A DNA stretch of 64,000 nucleotides from Balneola vulgaris DSM 17893 (GCF_000375465.1 NZ_AQXH01000001.1:1263212-1327211); one strand, 5' to 3'; positions 44,491 to 53,525 are shown, numbered from the stretch's first letter. Notes: a model not told the origin generated them from the sequence alone. Numbers and translations are program-made.

Positions 44491-46227
44491 ATGAAGAATA
44501 TTAAAACTACCCTACTTACTGCTTTTGTCTTTGTATTGATGTTGACCTCAGGGTCGGCAAAAGCGCAATTAACCGATGGTGTATTCAGAGCCGCTGGTAC
44601 TCCTGAAAACCCAAAAGTTGAAGCAACTTGGAATCACTACTACAACTACAAAGGTATTAGTGAATTAACCGAGCGTATTGCGAAAGCACATCCGAAATTA
44701 GCAAAGCGTACTTCTATTGGTAAATCTTATGAAGGCCGTGACATTTGGATGCTAACCGTTTCTAACTTCGAAAACGGTAACCCAGATCGTAAACCTGCTA
44801 TTTATATCGATGGAAACATCCATTCGAATGAGATTCAGGGAACGGAGATGTCGCTATATACCGCTTGGTATCTAACAGAGTCGTTCGGCGATGTGGAGTT
44901 CATTACAGAATTACTGAATGATAAGACCTTCTACATTGTGCCTACCATCAACCCAGATGCACGTGAGCACTTTATGACCAAAGCGAATACCGCTAGTTCA
45001 CCACGTTCTGGTTTAAAACCTATTGATAACGATGGTGATGGCCTTATCGACGAAGATCCTATGGATGACTTAAATGGCGACGGTCATATTACCATGATGC
45101 GCCGCAAGAGTGATCGAGGAACCTTCCGTGAAGACCCAACTTATCCAAACCGCATGATTCGTGTACCACGTGATGAGTACGGTGATTACGAGATGTTAGG
45201 TTATGAAGGCTTAGATAACGATGGTGATGGCCGTATTAACGAAGATCGCGAGGGCTATTACGATCCTAACCGTGATTGGGGATGGAACTGGCAGCCTGAT
45301 TACATCCAAGGTGGTGCACACAAGTATCCATTCTCATTACCAGAAACTCGCGCTGTTAAAGACTTCGTGATGACTCGCCCTAATATTGCCGCTGCACAAA
45401 GTTATCATAACTCTGGTGGAATGTTATTACGTGGCCCTGGTGTAGCTGAAGATATCCGTACTTACAATCGCCAAGATGTTCAAGTATATGATATGCTCGG
45501 CCGAATGGGAGAGCGCCTTATTCCAGGTTACCGCTACTTAGTAGTGTACGATGATCTGTATGATGTATTTGGTGGAGAGCTGGATTGGTTCTATGGAGTT
45601 CGTGGAGTATTCACCTTCTCGAACGAGCTTTGGACTAGCTACCAAATGTTCCAAACTAACGACCGTAAGCCTACCGATTCATACGAATTCGACAAGTACT
45701 TATTATTTGGTGATGCTACTGTAAAGTGGGAGCCATATGATCATCCTCAGTACGGCAAGATTGAAATTGGCGGATTCAAGAAAAACTTTGGACGTGCTCA
45801 TCCTGGCTTTTTGCTAGAGCAAGATGCACATCGTAACATGGCATTTACTATTTACCATGCTTATCACACTCCAAAACTTGAAATCGACGAGATTACAGAA
45901 AAGAACTTAGGGGGTGGCTTAAAAGAAGTAACCGCTGTAGTAACTAACACTCGTTTGATGCCAACACATGCAAGTATTGATGTAAATAATAAAATCATGC
46001 CTCCGAATATCATCAGCATCGAAGGTGCTACTGTTGAAGCGGGTATGATTGTGAATAACAGAGATCTGAATCAAACTACGGAACAAAAGAATCGCCCAGA
46101 CCGCATAGAGGTGAACAATATTCCTGGAATGAGTTCAGTAACGGTACGTTGGATTATTAGCAAGGGTAATAACTATACCATTAAAGTTGATAGCCAAAAA
46201 GGTGGTGTAGTTACTCGTAAGAAGTAA
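44491..46227 (+). CDS. M14 family zinc carboxypeptidase, exported
   Basis: A 578-aa exported protein (signal peptide ending AKAQ) of the M14 metallocarboxypeptidase family. Zinc ligands H111 and E114 (GNIHSNEIQGTE) and H306 (AQSYHNSGG), substrate-binding R261 (DPNRDWGWNW), and catalytic E379 (FTFSNELW) are all visible. Two EF-hand-like insertions (DNDGDGLIDEDP, DLNGDGHITMM, DNDGDGRINEDR) probably bind calcium. A beta domain follows the catalytic part (about 400-578). It likely degrades peptides outside the cytoplasm and may work with its inactive neighbour. A terminator follows. Confidence 0.92.
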   Translation: MKNIKTTLLTAFVFVLMLTSGSAKAQLTDGVFRAAGTPENPKVEATWNHYYNYKGISELTERIAKAHPKLAKRTSIGKSYEGRDIWMLTVSNFENGNPDRKPAIYIDGNIHSNEIQGTEMSLYTAWYLTESFGDVEFITELLNDKTFYIVPTINPDAREHFMTKANTASSPRSGLKPIDNDGDGLIDEDPMDDLNGDGHITMMRRKSDRGTFREDPTYPNRMIRVPRDEYGDYEMLGYEGLDNDGDGRINEDREGYYDPNRDWGWNWQPDYIQGGAHKYPFSLPETRAVKDFVMTRPNIAAAQSYHNSGGMLLRGPGVAEDIRTYNRQDVQVYDMLGRMGERLIPGYRYLVVYDDLYDVFGGELDWFYGVRGVFTFSNELWTSYQMFQTNDRKPTDSYEFDKYLLFGDATVKWEPYDHPQYGKIEIGGFKKNFGRAHPGFLLEQDAHRNMAFTIYHAYHTPKLEIDEITEKNLGGGLKEVTAVVTNTRLMPTHASIDVNNKIMPPNIISIEGATVEAGMIVNNRDLNQTTEQKNRPDRIEVNNIPGMSSVTVRWIISKGNNYTIKVDSQKGGVVTRKK

Positions 46228-46249
46228 GCATACATTACTTATTGAAACT

Positions 46250-46286
46250 AAAAAGGCTCGCTACCATTTGGTAACGAGCCTTTTTT
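46250..46286. terminator. Bidirectional terminator between M14 and gltX genes
   Basis: AAAAGGCTCG-C-TACC (46251-46265) pairs with GGTA-A-CGAGCC (46270-46280) with one mismatch, followed by T6. The A tract before it gives a T run on the opposite strand, so it serves both convergent genes. Confidence 0.9.
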
Positions 46287-46317
46287 ACATCTGTGAATTA
46301 AATCGAATTGAATTGAT

Positions 46318-47799
46318 TTAATCTAAACGCTTTAATGCCGTTTCAATGCGCTCCATTACTTCTTCCTTACCAAGTAGCTCAAGCGATTCAAATAAATCTG
46401 GACCAAAGCCTTGACCTGTAACGGCAATACGTAATGGCATCATCAGCTTTCCGAAACCAACTTCATGCTCTTCAATAGTTTCTTCAAGCTTAGACTTTAA
46501 TGTTGCTGCTTTGAATTCCTCTTCTGAAAGCGCATCTACTTTTTCCGTCCACGCTTTTACTAAGTCAGCGCTATCGTCCTTCCATTTCTTAACGGCTTTT
46601 TCATCATACTCTTTTGGAGCTTCGAAGAAGAACGAGCCCATAGAAACGAATTCATCAATTTTGGATACACGTTCGTGAAGTAGTTTAACCACTGTTTTGA
46701 GGTACGCATCACTTTTAGTATCAAAGCCCATTTCTTCTGCAAGCACTTTTACACGTGGCTGTAACTCCTCAACGGAAGTCTCACGGATATAATGCTCGTT
46801 ATACCACATCAGTTTCTTGTAGTTAAATACCGCACCGCCTTTGCTCACTCTATCAAGCGTAAAGAGCTTACACAGTTCTTTCATATCATGAATCTCAGAG
46901 TCATCACCTGGGCTCCATCCTAAATAAGCTAGGAAATTGATGAGCGCTTCAGGCTCATAGTTTCCTGAGATATAATCTTTCGTATTTACTGGAATACCTT
47001 CGCTTTCGGCTTTTCTTTTTGAAAGCTTACCACCACTTGGCGACATGATTAACGGCAAATGAGCCATCGTAGGTGCTTCCCAACCAAAAGCTTTATACAG
47101 AAGCATATGCTTAGGAGCTGAACTCAACCATTCTTCTCCTCTAATCACATGAGTAATACCCATTGTATGATCATCCACAACATTTGCTAAGTGATATGTG
47201 GGCATACCATCTGATTTCATCAACACTTGATCATCTAAACCTGCCGTATCAAAAGAAACAATTCCACGAATTAAATCTTCAAACTTAACCGTTTCACGGC
47301 GAGGCACTTTCAAACGAACTACATAATCATCACCGTTTGCTAAGCGCTTTTCAACTTCATCCTTAGACAACGTTAAGCTGTTTTTCATCGACTGACGTGT
47401 AATAGAATCATAGCTCGGAGATGGATTCCCTGACTTCTTAAGTCGTTCACGCATCTCATCAATTTCTTCTGGGGTATCAAATGCGTAATAAGCGTTGTCA
47501 CTTTCAATCAACTGCTTAGCGTATTCCAAGTACATTTCTTTACGCTCGCTTTGGCGATATGGGCCAACTCCGCCGGGATTTGTTGGACCTTCATCGATAG
47601 TCATTCCTGCCCATTCAAGTGAACGAATGATATCCGCCTCTGCACCTTCTACATAGCGCGATTGATCCGTATCCTCTATACGAAGAACAAAAGTCCCTCC
47701 GTGATGTCTAGCAAATAAGTAATTATAAAGGGCGGTTCTAAGTCCACCAATATGTAAGAATCCTGTTGGAGATGGAGCAAAACGTACGCGAACGCTCAT
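46318..47799 (-). CDS. gltX: Glutamyl-tRNA synthetase
   Basis: A 493-aa class I aminoacyl-tRNA synthetase that charges tRNA-Glu. The HIGH-type motif is HIGG at residues 16-19 (PSPTGFLHIGGLRTALYNYL), the KMSKS-type motif is KLSKRKAES, and the anticodon-binding domain fills the C-terminal third. VIRGEEWLSSAPKHMLLYKA and IVSFDTAGLDDQVLMKSDG are further GluRS signatures. A non-discriminating activity cannot be ruled in or out from sequence alone. It is monocistronic on the minus strand. Confidence 0.97.
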   Translation of the reverse strand: MSVRVRFAPSPTGFLHIGGLRTALYNYLFARHHGGTFVLRIEDTDQSRYVEGAEADIIRSLEWAGMTIDEGPTNPGGVGPYRQSERKEMYLEYAKQLIESDNAYYAFDTPEEIDEMRERLKKSGNPSPSYDSITRQSMKNSLTLSKDEVEKRLANGDDYVVRLKVPRRETVKFEDLIRGIVSFDTAGLDDQVLMKSDGMPTYHLANVVDDHTMGITHVIRGEEWLSSAPKHMLLYKAFGWEAPTMAHLPLIMSPSGGKLSKRKAESEGIPVNTKDYISGNYEPEALINFLAYLGWSPGDDSEIHDMKELCKLFTLDRVSKGGAVFNYKKLMWYNEHYIRETSVEELQPRVKVLAEEMGFDTKSDAYLKTVVKLLHERVSKIDEFVSMGSFFFEAPKEYDEKAVKKWKDDSADLVKAWTEKVDALSEEEFKAATLKSKLEETIEEHEVGFGKLMMPLRIAVTGQGFGPDLFESLELLGKEEVMERIETALKRLD

Positions 47800-47996
47800 G
47801 AAAATTGTGATCTAAAAATTGTGTGTTACTTTGAAAGACCTCAAATATAAGAATTATATAGCTTGAAATTAGATAGAACCTAGTACTTCTTAGTTTCTGA
47901 GATTTCAGAATTAAAGCAAATACTGATTCTTTAGATTCATAAATTCTTCAGCGGCTTAACCCTCTTCAAATAACACCAAATTCAATCATCAGTATT

Positions 47997-48680
47997 GTGC
48001 AATTAGCGCTCTTAACCCCACAATTTGCTCCTAATTTATTTGATTTAGCTTCCATGCTTAAAGCCGATCAAATTGTATTCACGGATGTAGAAAAATGGTC
48101 TAGGAAAGGGCGCACACATCGTGCTGAGATATTGGGAGAGCAAGGCAAGCAGTGGATTAACTTGCCCATATTGAGTGAAGATCGAAAGAAAGCGATTAAG
48201 GATGTTCGTCTCGATCATAGCCAACGTTGGTTCGACCCACTATGGAATGCCATTGCTCATAATTACAAAGAGGCAACCTGGTTCGATTATTTTGAGGATG
48301 AACTTTTAGCTGATTTAAAGTATGCGGAAGAATGTGAATACTTGCTTGAATTCAATCTTTACTTCTTCGACCGGATGTGTAGATATTTGGAAATTGAACT
48401 CCACTATGAATTGGGTAGTAAGGTTGAAGGATATAGTACCTACCCTGATGAAATAGCTGCGAACATCGGTGCGGATGTCGTTTTTTTAGAACACGAATCT
48501 AAAAACTACCAACGGCCATCTCGTCAATATGAAATTGCCTTAACAGATAAGCAGCATCCTATCTACCCCCAATGTTACAATGGCTTTGAGAAAGGCTGTT
48601 CGGTGCTAGACCTCATGCTTAATGTAGGGCCAGAATGCTTTAAGCTATTGGATCAATTAACAAAACCAACACCTCAGTAA
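47997..48680 (+). CDS. WbqC family protein
   Basis: A 227-aa cytoplasmic protein. The N-terminus ALLTPQFAPNLFDLASMLKAD and WINLPILSEDRKKAI match the WbqC-like family (PF08889), with RWFDPLWNAIAHNYKEAT downstream. The family is often linked with polysaccharide gene clusters, but its biochemistry is unknown; no such cluster is here. The start is GTG, placed by the conserved N-terminal strand. Its stop abuts the convergent transporter gene with no terminator visible. Confidence 0.82.
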   Translation: MQLALLTPQFAPNLFDLASMLKADQIVFTDVEKWSRKGRTHRAEILGEQGKQWINLPILSEDRKKAIKDVRLDHSQRWFDPLWNAIAHNYKEATWFDYFEDELLADLKYAEECEYLLEFNLYFFDRMCRYLEIELHYELGSKVEGYSTYPDEIAANIGADVVFLEHESKNYQRPSRQYEIALTDKQHPIYPQCYNGFEKGCSVLDLMLNVGPECFKLLDQLTKPTPQ

Positions 48681-50150
48681 TTACTGTGCCCAAGTTGGTA
48701 TTACACCGAGCTCTATTTCAAACACCCACTTTATTAAAGTCAGTGCTGCAATAGATAATAGTAAGATGAAGAGTGTATTAAGCCATAGTCCTGCTTTCGT
48801 CATCTCTGGAATGCTAACCCTACCACTTCCATAAACAATCGCATTGGGTGGAGTTGCTACGGGTAGCATGAACGCGCAACTTGCTGCCAACACGGTTGGA
48901 ATGGCTAGCAACAATGGGTTTTCCCCAAGCCCTAAGGCCACTGATGCCAATATTGGTAAAAAAGTAGCCGTGGAGGCCGTATTGCTCGTCATTTCGGTTA
49001 AGAAGATCATCAATGCCACCACTAAGAATACAAACACCCAAACAGGCCAGCTGCCCAATGTGGCTATTCCCGATCCTATCCATGCCGCCAGTCCTGTAGT
49101 TTTTATAGCGGAAGCCATACTGAGTCCACCACCAAATAAAATGAGCACTCCCCATGGTAAGGACTTCGTGTCGGTCCAATTCAATATAAAAGTATGCTTA
49201 CTGTGTGAAGCTGGAATCATAAAGAGTAATACACTCGCAAGAATGGCAATGCCCGCATCAGAAAGTCCGGGAAGGATATCACTTAACAATGGACGAAACA
49301 TCCATAACACAGCCGCACCTACAAACACATAAGCCACTCGCTGTTCTTGCTTACTAATAGTTCCTAACCGATTCAGTTCTTGCTGAATAAATGCTTTTCC
49401 CCCTGGCAACTCTTTAAGTCGAATGGGATATATCACTTTTGCGAGCAACCAATACATTAACGGTAAAGTCACCAATATTATAGGTAAGCCTATCAGCATC
49501 CAATCAAGGAAGCTTATTTCAATACCATAATTTTCAAGCATGAAGCCAGCAAGTAATGCATTTGGTGGTGTTCCGATAATGGTTCCCATCCCTCCAATAT
49601 TACAGGCATAAGCTATACTGAGTACCAATACTACTTCAAAGTTATGCTTCCCTGAATCCGGGCTACGTTCTTTTGAAACCAGTTCCAGTATTGAAACTGC
49701 AATAGGAAGCATCATCACAGCTGTAGCCGTATTACTTACCCACATACTTAAAAATGCGGAGGCTAGGATAAAACCAATTATGATGGACGAAGGGTTTACT
49801 CCCACTGCGTGAACAATGCGAATGGCAATCCTTCGGTGCAGATTCCATTTCTCCATGGCTAGTGCAATCACAAAACCACCCATAAATAAAAAGATCAAAG
49901 GGTTGGCGTATGGAGTAGTAGCCTCACTAATGCTAGTAACACCTAAAATTGGAAATAATACAATTGGAAGTAGAGCGGTTGCCGGAATGGAGATGGCTTC
50001 GGTAATCCACCAAATCCCCATTAAAGTAGTTACGGCAGCCACTTTCCAAGCAGCATCACTTAATCCTTCTGGGCTTGGTAGCAGCAACATCGCTACGAAC
50101 ACCCCTAATCCTACAAGTATCCCTGTATACTTTTTTCCCTTATTTTGCAT
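48681..50150 (-). CDS. SLC13/DASS-type sodium-coupled anion transporter
   Basis: A 489-aa membrane transporter with about eleven helices. Motifs are WWITEAISIPATALLPIVLF, the sodium/substrate hairpins MWVSNTATAVMMLPIAVSIL and TEMTSNTASTATFLPILASV, each with an S-N-T signature, and GMGTIIGTPPNALLAGF. Family members take up citrate, succinate or sulfate with Na+; the substrate is not evident. I chose the ATG at 50148-50150, which begins MQNKGKKYTG just before the first helix; nine further residues upstream look non-native. Confidence 0.88.
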   Translation of the reverse strand: MQNKGKKYTGILVGLGVFVAMLLLPSPEGLSDAAWKVAAVTTLMGIWWITEAISIPATALLPIVLFPILGVTSISEATTPYANPLIFLFMGGFVIALAMEKWNLHRRIAIRIVHAVGVNPSSIIIGFILASAFLSMWVSNTATAVMMLPIAVSILELVSKERSPDSGKHNFEVVLVLSIAYACNIGGMGTIIGTPPNALLAGFMLENYGIEISFLDWMLIGLPIILVTLPLMYWLLAKVIYPIRLKELPGGKAFIQQELNRLGTISKQEQRVAYVFVGAAVLWMFRPLLSDILPGLSDAGIAILASVLLFMIPASHSKHTFILNWTDTKSLPWGVLILFGGGLSMASAIKTTGLAAWIGSGIATLGSWPVWVFVFLVVALMIFLTEMTSNTASTATFLPILASVALGLGENPLLLAIPTVLAASCAFMLPVATPPNAIVYGSGRVSIPEMTKAGLWLNTLFILLLSIAALTLIKWVFEIELGVIPTWAQ

Positions 50151-50247
50151 AGCGCTAAGGTAGTAGAGTAGCACCAAGAATAAAAGTGGATGAAAATTGA
50201 GTAATGCTTACCTTTTTTTATCTCTTCAACAATTCCTATCATCCCCC

Positions 50248-50373
50248 ATGGAAACTCAATCAAACGATTCAAAATCAACTCGTTGGAATAAAGTTTACTT
50301 AGGTGTGTTTATCACCGGGATTTTATTTGTGTTGATATTTTGGTGGTTCACTACAACATTTAATCTACCGTAG
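50248..50373 (+). CDS. 41-residue single-helix membrane microprotein
   Basis: A short frame starting ATG 50248 and ending TAG 50371-50373, one base before the symporter start. It encodes a polar N-terminus (METQSNDSKSTRWNKVY) and one membrane helix (LGVFITGILFVLIFWWFTTT) with Trp/Phe at its outer end. Small helper proteins occur next to other sodium:solute symporters (DUF485 with ActP, DUF3311 with PanF-like), though this sequence is shorter and not one I recognise. The near-zero spacing and clear helix argue that it is a real accessory subunit. Confidence 0.7.
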   Translation: METQSNDSKSTRWNKVYLGVFITGILFVLIFWWFTTTFNLP

Positions 50374-50374
50374 T

Positions 50375-52135
50375 ATGCATTGGATCGACTGGGTAGTACT
50401 TTCGCTATTTTTACTCTACACCATTTGGGACGGTACTCGACGAGGCAAAGACTCTGAGAATATTGAAGGCTACTTATTAGCTGGCCGAAACATGCCTTGG
50501 TGGGCCGCTGGGCTTTCCATCATGGCTACACAAGCATCCGCCATTACTTTTATTGGAACCACAGGAATAGCCTACGTCGAAGATATGCGCTTTGTGCAAG
50601 TGTACTTAGCTATTCCATTCGCCATGATATTAATCTGCATGTTCTTGGTGCCATTCTTCTCAAAGATGAAAGCCTTTACGGCCTATGAGGTACTCGAAGA
50701 ACGGTTTGGATTAAAAACACGCCTCACAACAAGTGGGCTATTCTTAATTTCTCGTGGGCTTGCACTTGGTGCCGTAATCGCTGCTCCTAGCTATGTATTA
50801 GCATTATTATTAAACCTACCACTTAGCATCACCATTCTCATTATTGGTTTTATTGCAACGCTTTATACGATGTATGGCGGGGTAGCCGGGGTAATTCAAA
50901 CCGATGTTAAGCAGATGTCGGTGATGGTATTTGGTCTTGTATTCAGTTTTCTAGTAATCATGGTTGAGATGCCAGATGATGTAGGCATGAGTGATGCTCT
51001 TTACCTTGCAGGTAGCTTAGACAAGCTCACCGCCTTAGATCTCAACTTTGATTTGAGTGAGAAGTACAATGTGTGGAGTGGTGTAATTGCTGCACTCTTT
51101 TTAATGCTCTCCTATTTCGGTACCGACCAAACTCAAGTTCAGCGGTATCTTACTACGAGTAGCGTAGGCGAGGCAAGAAAATCATTGCTTTTATCGGCCT
51201 ATGCTAAAGTACCTATGCAGTTCTTCATCTTACTGCTTGGGGTAATGATGTATGTATTTTTTGTATTTCAACCTGCTCCAATTTCCTTCCGAGCAACCGA
51301 ACCCATCGCTCAAACCGAACAACAAGTTGCTGCTAGTTCACAGATAGCTCAAGAATATCAGCAAGCATTAGAGGCACGTGAAGCGGCTGCAATGAAGGCG
51401 GTTAAAAATCGAAACGAGGTTGCTCAACAAGCTTTTGTTGAAGCCGATGCTGCATTTAATGAAATCCGAGCCAAAGATTTAGCGCTTCAAGCTGAAATTC
51501 GCCAAACCGATGTAAACGATACCAATTACATCTTCCCATATTTCATCTTAAAGTATATCCCCATCGGATTAGTTGGCTTGATTGTAGCGGGTATATTCGC
51601 GGCGGCGATGAGTAGTATTGATAGTGAGTTGAATGCCTTAACTACCGTTTCCATTGTGGATTGGTATAAACGACTTCGCCCCGATGATCCTGGTGAAACC
51701 CATTTCCTAAAATCTTCTAGATCTGTAACAGTGATGTGGGGTGTAATTGCTACTTTTTCAGCTCTTATGCTCGGCGAAACCAAATCCATCATTGAGCTTA
51801 TCAATCAAATTGGTAGCTATTTCTATGGCTCAATTCTCGGAGTCTTCATCCTATTACTATGGGTAAAGAAAGCTAATGGAACCGGTGCTCTCCTTGGCCT
51901 GATTTCAGGGATGTTATCTGTTTTTACTTTCGACCGATTATTCTTCAATGTCAATACCAGCGACTACTCTTTCTTCTTCCCTTGGACTCAAGTTCCTGAA
52001 GGTTATTCAAAAGCCATTGAGTTTTTATGGCTGAACCCGCTTGGTGCCTTTGTAGTAGTTGTAGTTGGGGTTTTAATCAGTTTAGCTTTCCCTAAGAAGG
52101 GGAAATCCCAATACTCTTTTATATTAATTTTATAA
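50375..52135 (+). CDS. Sodium:solute symporter (SSS family) with helical insertion
   Basis: A 586-aa inner-membrane symporter. Motifs are the N-terminal EGYLLAGRNMPWWAAGLSIMA (shown as YLLAGRNMPWWAAGLSIMA), TMYGGVAGVIQTDVKQM, GTDQTQVQRYLTT and FAAAMSSIDSELNAL, giving the LeuT-like core of about 13 helices. Between two helices (about residues 305-385) lies a charged, Ala/Glu/Gln-rich segment, probably two soluble helices, unusual for the family. Substrate is unknown; sugars, amino acids, sialic acid or proline are possible. It follows the 41-residue microprotein by one base. Its stop codon is at the edge of the first direct repeat, whose hairpin serves as terminator. Confidence 0.9.
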   Translation: MHWIDWVVLSLFLLYTIWDGTRRGKDSENIEGYLLAGRNMPWWAAGLSIMATQASAITFIGTTGIAYVEDMRFVQVYLAIPFAMILICMFLVPFFSKMKAFTAYEVLEERFGLKTRLTTSGLFLISRGLALGAVIAAPSYVLALLLNLPLSITILIIGFIATLYTMYGGVAGVIQTDVKQMSVMVFGLVFSFLVIMVEMPDDVGMSDALYLAGSLDKLTALDLNFDLSEKYNVWSGVIAALFLMLSYFGTDQTQVQRYLTTSSVGEARKSLLLSAYAKVPMQFFILLLGVMMYVFFVFQPAPISFRATEPIAQTEQQVAASSQIAQEYQQALEAREAAAMKAVKNRNEVAQQAFVEADAAFNEIRAKDLALQAEIRQTDVNDTNYIFPYFILKYIPIGLVGLIVAGIFAAAMSSIDSELNALTTVSIVDWYKRLRPDDPGETHFLKSSRSVTVMWGVIATFSALMLGETKSIIELINQIGSYFYGSILGVFILLLWVKKANGTGALLGLISGMLSVFTFDRLFFNVNTSDYSFFFPWTQVPEGYSKAIEFLWLNPLGAFVVVVVGVLISLAFPKKGKSQYSFILIL

Positions 52136-52227
52136 AAAATAGGCCAGCGAATGCTAGCCTATTTTATAATTTCGTAAGTCAGAACTACTTTTAGTTTTTC
52201 TTTTTGATGGTTGGGTATTCAATCCCA
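52134..52227. repeat. Direct repeat, copy 1 (94 bp), carrying a terminator
   Basis: Nearly identical to 53433-53525: one T/C difference and one extra T. It contains a hairpin (AATAGGC-c-AGC, loop GAAT, GCT-a-GCCTATT, 52138-52163). It also includes a remnant of the last codons of the M20 gene (GIEYPTIKKKN and stop, minus strand). It starts at the symporter stop and provides the last two codons and stop of the lipoprotein gene 52219-53298. Confidence 0.95.
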
Positions 52228-53298
52228 GAAAGAAGACTCCATTAACTTTATACCTCGCTGATATTGATTCAGTGTTTCATCAAACACTATAATATCTCCA
52301 TTCTTAAATGCTAATATTTCATCATATTTAGAATAGGTTAAGTCATTATTATCTATAGGATGTTCTAAGATGAATGTTGAATTTTTTGGTTCTTCTATTC
52401 TTGAAATAAGAAGACCATAATAAGTCGCAGAATATATATATCCAGATTCGGTAATAAAGACTCCTTCTCCACCTATTTCAATAAAATCTCCTTCCTCATT
52501 TGTAAAGCCATATTCTACTTGATTCCATGTAATTCCATCATCATTCGAAACATGTATTTTTGTACCAACAGCATAAATACTATCCTTTGACCTATAGAAA
52601 TGATCTATACTGTCATCATTTTTTGATATTTCTGGCCTAGAAGTTCTTTCCCAGTTCTCCCCTCTATCAGTAGATCTAAATATACCATCATGGCAACCAG
52701 CAAGAATTGTCCCTGTCTTTGTGATATGGAAATCATTTATTAGGTCAAACAGCTTTGAAGAATAAAATAACCTCACACGAGATGAATCAGAGACCATATT
52801 TAATGTAGTTATACCTCCATCAGTACCCATATGTAACAGGGTATCATCTTGAAAAATGAAATCCCTCATATTCTCCATTCTTATCATTTGCTCCCAAGTC
52901 TCTGCATCGTCAGATACAAAAATGCTGTTCGTGTTTCCAAATATAAATGGTAAGGAATCAACGTCCCCAAATTGAGGATGATTAACGGCATGGGAACCTA
53001 ATGCATAATAAGTGTCATTAAATTCTAAGACTTTAGTAAACCTCACCCCATCAGGATTGTAGTTAATGCTAAAAGTCATCCCATGGTTGGTAGATTCTAA
53101 CCACTTTTCATCTCCAAAAATATGAACAATTTCTCCATCAATTAGATTTGTACCCCTGAACACTGAGATTGGCAATTGTTTTTTTTCAAACAGTAAATAG
53201 GGAGGAAGCTTTAATTTTTCTGAGCCTTTATCACCATTAATCAAGCCGCAACTAACCGTTACAAGCATAAGGAGGGATATTTTTAAAACTCTTTTCAT
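52219..53298 (-). CDS. Asp-box (BNR) repeat lipoprotein, AT-rich, possibly 3'-truncated
   Basis: A 359-aa lipoprotein (lipobox LVTVSCG from ATG at 53296-53298; an upstream start would add ten residues). Asp-box type repeats are visible: STNHGMTF, VSDDAETWEQ, STDRGENWER, SNDDGITWNQ, typical of sialidase/sortilin-like propellers. No catalytic residues are recognisable, so sugar binding or a structural role is possible. The gene is more AT-rich than its neighbours and lies between two direct repeats; its last residues WD and its stop are encoded inside repeat copy 1, so the native C-terminus may have been lost. Confidence 0.75.
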   Translation of the reverse strand: MKRVLKISLLMLVTVSCGLINGDKGSEKLKLPPYLLFEKKQLPISVFRGTNLIDGEIVHIFGDEKWLESTNHGMTFSINYNPDGVRFTKVLEFNDTYYALGSHAVNHPQFGDVDSLPFIFGNTNSIFVSDDAETWEQMIRMENMRDFIFQDDTLLHMGTDGGITTLNMVSDSSRVRLFYSSKLFDLINDFHITKTGTILAGCHDGIFRSTDRGENWERTSRPEISKNDDSIDHFYRSKDSIYAVGTKIHVSNDDGITWNQVEYGFTNEEGDFIEIGGEGVFITESGYIYSATYYGLLISRIEEPKNSTFILEHPIDNNDLTYSKYDEILAFKNGDIIVFDETLNQYQRGIKLMESSFWD

Positions 53299-53432
53299 AC
53301 TGAATGAATTAAACTCAATCAATATCAAATATTTAGCTTTAAAAATAAATTATAATCGTTCTATTCATCGTTTTTAAGCACTAAAAAGAGTGCCTCATCT
53401 AACTTTGAGACTCATTTTCTATGAATTGCACA

Positions 53433-53525
53433 AAAAAATAGGCCAGCGAATGCTAGCCTATTCTATAATTCGTAAGTCAGAACTACTTTTAGTTTTTCTT
53501 TTTGATGGTTGGGTATTCAATCCCA
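53433..53525. repeat. Direct repeat, copy 2 (93 bp), carrying a terminator
   Basis: Second copy of the element at 52134-52227. It contains the hairpin (53437-53462) that ends the M20 amidohydrolase gene on the minus strand and the last 12 codons of that gene. Being joined to the full gene, this copy is probably the original. Confidence 0.95.

Noticed and set aside
48844-49332. 162-residue plus-strand open frame opposite the SLC13 transporter
   Set aside because: It is the reverse of a membrane-protein gene, low in motif content, and the transporter frame has clear family signatures.
53378-53393. GCACT-N6-AGTGC hairpin upstream of the repeat-flanked lipoprotein gene, considered as an attenuator or attachment site
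   Set aside because: Only five base pairs, no T tract, and it is outside the repeats; chance in AT-rich DNA is likely.
52134-53525. Insertion sequence or composite transposon
   Set aside because: No transposase, no terminal inverted repeats, and direct repeats of 93 bp are far longer than target-site duplications of known insertion sequences.
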